Shown here: positions 20,919 through 24,292 of the stretch, in pieces
Position numbering within the stretch: the stretch's first letter is position 1
How the letters are laid out: each line of letters starts with the position of its first letter
DNA from: a virus
Reading direction: 5' to 3' (one strand)
Virus record (IMG/VR): IMGVR_UViG_3300027708_000290
Coordinates: 1-24,292 of that record
DNA length: 24,292 bases
Translations under genes and position numbers: made by a program
Notes under the pieces: generated by a model
What the model saw: the letters and a program-made list of their open reading frames with translations, nothing else
Databases searched by the model: none
What the model was told of the DNA's origin: nothing

Positions 20919-23265
20919 TTTGAGCTCCTTGTTTTTGCATGGCCACCATTAGGCGTTCATTTGCAATCTTTTCATTGGATTGAATTTTTTGCAAGTCAAT
21001 CTGATCTTGCTTTGCTTTATCAGCTTGATCTAACTGCATACGCTGAGTTTCAATTTGAGTCTTCTGCTGATCTCGTTGAGCGCTTTGCTTAAGCTCTTGC
21101 TCTTTAAGTTTAACCAGTGGATCGCTTTGGTCACCCAAAAGTTCTTCTTGAACTTTTTTAGCTTCTTTGAGGTTTTCTACAACCTTAATAGCAATCATGG
21201 CTTCACGCTGTAAATCAGACACGAGGCCTTCAGGGTCTGTGCCATAGCTCTTAAAGATTTCAGCTTCTGTGTCTTCCTCAGCCTTGGTCTTAATGTGGTC
21301 CAAAATGTGTTTTTGCAGCTGCACTGCAGACATTGGGTTAGCTTGCAGGATTGGGGACATGCCTTGGATTAGGTGGCTCATAATATGAGCGTCATGTTGT
21401 TGGCCTGCAAAAGCCTTCAATGCTACACCATCCAATACATCCGCATTTTCAGATGCCGGGTCTTTTGGCATGTCTGGATTCTGTGGAGTCAGGATTGAAT
21501 CGATGTGCTTAGTTCCCAGTGCTTCGTACACTCGGCGATATGCCTCGTATAAGTTGTGCATTTGTGGGGCGCTCTGAGCGATCTGGAGCTGCGTTTGAGC
21601 CAAAGTGATACGTTGGGCTGACGAGAATATATTAGGGTCAGCAACAGGCTGTACGTCAACGCTGCCGTCAAAGTCAGAACGCTTAATCTTGCGTGATGCG
21701 CCTGGAACATCGTATGGGTACTCTTCAGGGAGAGATTCACCAAAACCTTCAGCCAACAATTTGAATTCAAGCTTCTGTGCATAGTGCATACGCTTGTGAA
21801 TTGCTGACATAACGGTTGCGCCTTTTTCAAGAAGCGCAATTGTTGTACCTACTGCTGCATTTTGATTGCCATCACCTACTTGCATGTCGGCAGTAGAGGC
21901 TAAACGCTTGCCTGCTTCTACACAGAAGCCCATCAATGTAAATAATGTCTGGCTTGGGTCTTTGTATGGCAACGGGAGCATAGAGCTTTGGAGCTCAGCG
22001 CCACCTACGTCAATATCACGCCACTCGCCTGGCTGTAACGGAATGTCACTGTTCTCAATCCGAGCACCTTTAGCTTTAAAGCCTGCCGGTAAGTTAGCCA
22101 AAGTACCTGCATCAATCAATTGACGCATTGCGGAAGTAGCAGACTTAGTTAAACCACCGATTAAGTGTACAAAACCAAGACCATAGGCTCCAGGACCTTC
22201 AATTAACACGTAATGCACAAACCATTCTTTACGTTGTTTGTTTAGAGAGTCTTTTTTCCAGTTACGACGGATACCTACAACCTGATTGCTGTGCTCTTCA
22301 ATCGTAATGACATAAGGAAGCTTGATACCAGTCTCTTCGCCGTCTTCGTTTTTGTCCTCAAAGCCTATTAAGTCCCATTCGACGTTAAATTCAAGTAAGA
22401 AAAGCTCTTCAGGATCGCTGGAAGGTACAACACCTGTAATTTTATTTAACGCATCTTGAATTTGATCGCCAACGTTACCCTGGGAAGGCTCTACTTCAAC
22501 GTCACGGTAAAAACCGCACGCTACAAGCTTCTTATACTCGTTTACATCCATTGGAATACGGTGCGTAATGCGTGGGCACTTGGACATCACCGAAGAACCG
22601 TTGTATGGGATGAACAAATCGTCAGGAAGCACTAACTTGCTGACCATTTTGTTAGTTTGTGGGTCTTCATAGACCTTTTTGAACGCAGAACCACCGTAAC
22701 CAGAGTAAAACAGGAGCTGATCAAACTCAGGAGTGTATTCCTGCATCTCGCAGGTGAGCTCAAAGTTCATAAACTCTTTAACACGCTCAGCTTTTGCTAA
22801 TTTTTCACGGGTTTCCTTGCCAAGTACCTGGGTTTTTACAGGTCCTTCGGCTGGCATGAGCTCTTTGAATGCTTGTGCCTGGAATTGGATGATGGCTTCA
22901 GTCAACATTGGGTGTGAAGTACCGCAAGCACCCTTAAATGGCTTGGTTCTCTCTTCATAGGAGAAGCCTAATAGCTCAAGGCCCTTGGAATATTGCTTTT
23001 CCCACTCACCACGAGAAGCTTTATCAGCGTCATACAGCGCTAAAAGCTCGGAAGAAATGAATCCGAGCTCAGATGGGTCAATTACTTCCGCTAAATTGGC
23101 ATCAAAAGGTACTTCTTCGTCTTCTTTTTCACCTAATTCAACGGTTGCGCCACCGTCTTCTTCCAAAATGACTTCAATATCAGCGTCTTCAGGCTTTCTA
23201 TAAGCCTCAGGCATCTCGATATCGATTTGTTCTTCGTCTTCGGGGCGGGATTTATGAATTGCCAT
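20899..23265 (-). CDS. Portal protein, P22-like
   Basis: A 788-residue portal, the dodecameric ring through which DNA enters and leaves the head. Characteristic stretches: YSKGLELLGFSYEERTKPFKG, HPMLTEAIIQFQAQAFKELMP, GPVKTQVLG, EYTPEFDQLLFYSGYGGSAFKK, and LPDDLFIPYNGSSVMSKCPR. The N-terminal 55 residues are acidic and probably flexible. The last 90 or so are Gln/Lys-rich helix (QSAQRDQQKTQIETQRMQLDQ), a probable coiled-coil barrel. The large size fits P22-type portals. GGAGAG lies ten bases before the ATG. Confidence 0.88.
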   Translation of the reverse strand: MAIHKSRPEDEEQIDIEMPEAYRKPEDADIEVILEEDGGATVELGEKEDEEVPFDANLAEVIDPSELGFISSELLALYDADKASRGEWEKQYSKGLELLGFSYEERTKPFKGACGTSHPMLTEAIIQFQAQAFKELMPAEGPVKTQVLGKETREKLAKAERVKEFMNFELTCEMQEYTPEFDQLLFYSGYGGSAFKKVYEDPQTNKMVSKLVLPDDLFIPYNGSSVMSKCPRITHRIPMDVNEYKKLVACGFYRDVEVEPSQGNVGDQIQDALNKITGVVPSSDPEELFLLEFNVEWDLIGFEDKNEDGEETGIKLPYVITIEEHSNQVVGIRRNWKKDSLNKQRKEWFVHYVLIEGPGAYGLGFVHLIGGLTKSATSAMRQLIDAGTLANLPAGFKAKGARIENSDIPLQPGEWRDIDVGGAELQSSMLPLPYKDPSQTLFTLMGFCVEAGKRLASTADMQVGDGNQNAAVGTTIALLEKGATVMSAIHKRMHYAQKLEFKLLAEGFGESLPEEYPYDVPGASRKIKRSDFDGSVDVQPVADPNIFSSAQRITLAQTQLQIAQSAPQMHNLYEAYRRVYEALGTKHIDSILTPQNPDMPKDPASENADVLDGVALKAFAGQQHDAHIMSHLIQGMSPILQANPMSAVQLQKHILDHIKTKAEEDTEAEIFKSYGTDPEGLVSDLQREAMIAIKVVENLKEAKKVQEELLGDQSDPLVKLKEQELKQSAQRDQQKTQIETQRMQLDQADKAKQDQIDLQKIQSNEKIANERLMVAMQKQGAQNASQIR

Positions 23266-23267
23266 GT

Positions 23268-24292
23268 TTATTTATCTCTCCACTGAGGCGGAACATGCGA
23301 TGGCCTCTCAGTAATTGTCAAATTCTTGCCAAGTTTAGCTGAATAATCATCTAAAAATGCGTTAATTTCTCCAAAATATTTCTCAGGGTTGTTATTTGCA
23401 GTGCCTTTTATCTGTGCAACCCGAGTAAATCCTTCTGGGGTTTTCTCAAGTTGAATAGTAACATGCGGAATACCTTTTTTATCTCTTAATGAAATAATTT
23501 TTGTAGTACCTTTAGCTACCGCACTACAGTAGTTAGAGCCACCAACGCAATGGCCCATGATATTACCTTCCAAGGATAACGCATCCGGGGTGCGGACATC
23601 GACCCAAGTATTTTTTTCTAAAGATAATACAGGCTCTGTTCCGTTAAATAAATCTTTACGACTAAACTTTTCAGGGTTTTTTCTAGCTTCGGCCATTCTG
23701 ACGTGCCATTGCTTGGCTTTTACTGCTACATCTACTACACCCATATTTTTAATTTCAGCCGGAGTGCGAGTAAATAAATAATCCCGCATCTCGTTAATAG
23801 GCAGCATACGGCTTGCACCGCCAGTAGAAGCATAAATAGGTTCGCCTTTAGCAACAGCTTGACGTACATGCGGCTGTAAATCCGTTTGATTTAACAAGCG
23901 TAACAACTTTCCAGCTTCGCCTTCGGCCACGATATCTTTAAATCCTTTTGGTCCGTAAATGCTAGAATATTTTTTAAGATCAGTAGGATCAATGCCAAAA
24001 GTGTTGGCCATTAAAGTGTCTTCCCCAGGAGATTGTTGTTTAATTAGCTTTTCAATATCCTTTTCTATGCCGTAAAGAGTTTTTCCCGTTCCTTTAAGAG
24101 CCGCTGTAGAAAACACTGCTTGAACATTGGTACTAGCGTCATAAGCCCGACGTAAGTTTTTGATTGCTTCTGGATCACCGGCACGAGCTTGAGCTATTAC
24201 TGTGTTATTTGCAATTGAAGGCTGAATACGATTTTCAAGGATTGCTTTAAATAATGGATCGTCTGGAGTGCCGTATTGATTCTGATAGAAGT
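23268..24292 (-). CDS. PcfJ-like protein, 5' end outside the window
   Basis: The frame is open from the stop at 23268 through the right edge, so the gene starts beyond the window; a GTG at 24114-24116 is internal. About 341 codons are visible. The C-terminal part matches PcfJ-like domains: LSLEGNIMGHCVGGSNYC, then IISLRDKKGIPHVTIQLEK, VAQIKGTANNNPEKYFGEI and NAFLDDY. The upstream portion is helical with no domain I can name. PcfJ was first named in a conjugative plasmid and the domain is frequent in phages, but its biochemistry is unclear. Being directly before the portal, this may be the end of a larger polyvalent protein. Confidence 0.72.
   Translation of the reverse strand, partial: FYQNQYGTPDDPLFKAILENRIQPSIANNTVIAQARAGDPEAIKNLRRAYDASTNVQAVFSTAALKGTGKTLYGIEKDIEKLIKQQSPGEDTLMANTFGIDPTDLKKYSSIYGPKGFKDIVAEGEAGKLLRLLNQTDLQPHVRQAVAKGEPIYASTGGASRMLPINEMRDYLFTRTPAEIKNMGVVDVAVKAKQWHVRMAEARKNPEKFSRKDLFNGTEPVLSLEKNTWVDVRTPDALSLEGNIMGHCVGGSNYCSAVAKGTTKIISLRDKKGIPHVTIQLEKTPEGFTRVAQIKGTANNNPEKYFGEINAFLDDYSAKLGKNLTITERPSHVPPQWRDK

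Noticed and set aside
1-24292. tRNA genes, CRISPR arrays, IS elements, attachment sites
   Set aside because: No cloverleaf, regularly spaced repeats, transposase or integrase was found on reading both strands by eye.

Overview
The window is a late structural region of a tailed double-stranded DNA phage. It reads as portal, scaffold, capsid, adaptor/tail and fibre genes packed head to tail with stop/start overlaps. There are no host housekeeping genes, tRNA genes, IS elements or CRISPR arrays. The P22-type portal, the gpT-like HK97-fold capsid protein, two adaptor-like proteins and the absence of a visible sheath or tape measure suggest a podovirus-like particle. Several small basic proteins and the overall gene order resemble uncultured aquatic phages. 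The sequence does not identify the host, and carrying bilin genes does not by itself imply a cyanobacterium.

Layout, read along the minus strand from the right edge. (1) 24292-16397 is the head module: a PcfJ-like gene cut by the window edge, portal, three small basic proteins, a short helical protein, a GroES-type co-chaperonin, scaffold-like protein, a conserved capsid-neighbour gene, a decoration-like protein and the major capsid protein. It ends at a perfect hairpin at 16353-16380. (2) 15374-16368, plus strand, is an accessory cassette: a small membrane protein, an HslV/proteasome-beta-like Ntn hydrolase and an HNH endonuclease. The HNH stop codon lies inside the shared bidirectional terminator. 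(3) 15165-15373 is a divergent control region with a near-consensus sigma70 promoter for the minus strand (TTAACA-17-TAAAAT) and a leader with two possible hairpins. (4) 15164-40 is the adaptor, tail and fibre module. It holds two adaptor-like proteins, a zinc-ribbon protein, two paralogous tail proteins, a 1390-residue chimeric fibre, a tail assembly chaperone-like protein, a repeat protein and a fibre with a self-cleaving S74 chaperone.

The most striking content lies inside the fibre module at 2801-5262: 2OG-Fe(II) dioxygenase, heme oxygenase, second 2OG-Fe(II) dioxygenase, ferredoxin-dependent bilin reductase. Adjacent genes overlap or nearly touch. Heme oxygenase opens heme to biliverdin IX-alpha, CO and Fe(II), and the reductase then makes a phycobilin. 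The reductase is of the PcyA/PcyX lineage (conserved His63 and Asp80) rather than PebS. It has Pro where cyanobacterial PcyA has Asp220. The set therefore encodes heme-to-bilin conversion that needs only host heme and ferredoxin. It is apparently expressed late with the tail genes, next to two iron enzymes that could use the released iron.

A 48-codon gene at 20186-20332 was read directly from the bases. Start codons of several genes were chosen by Shine-Dalgarno position or gene overlap.
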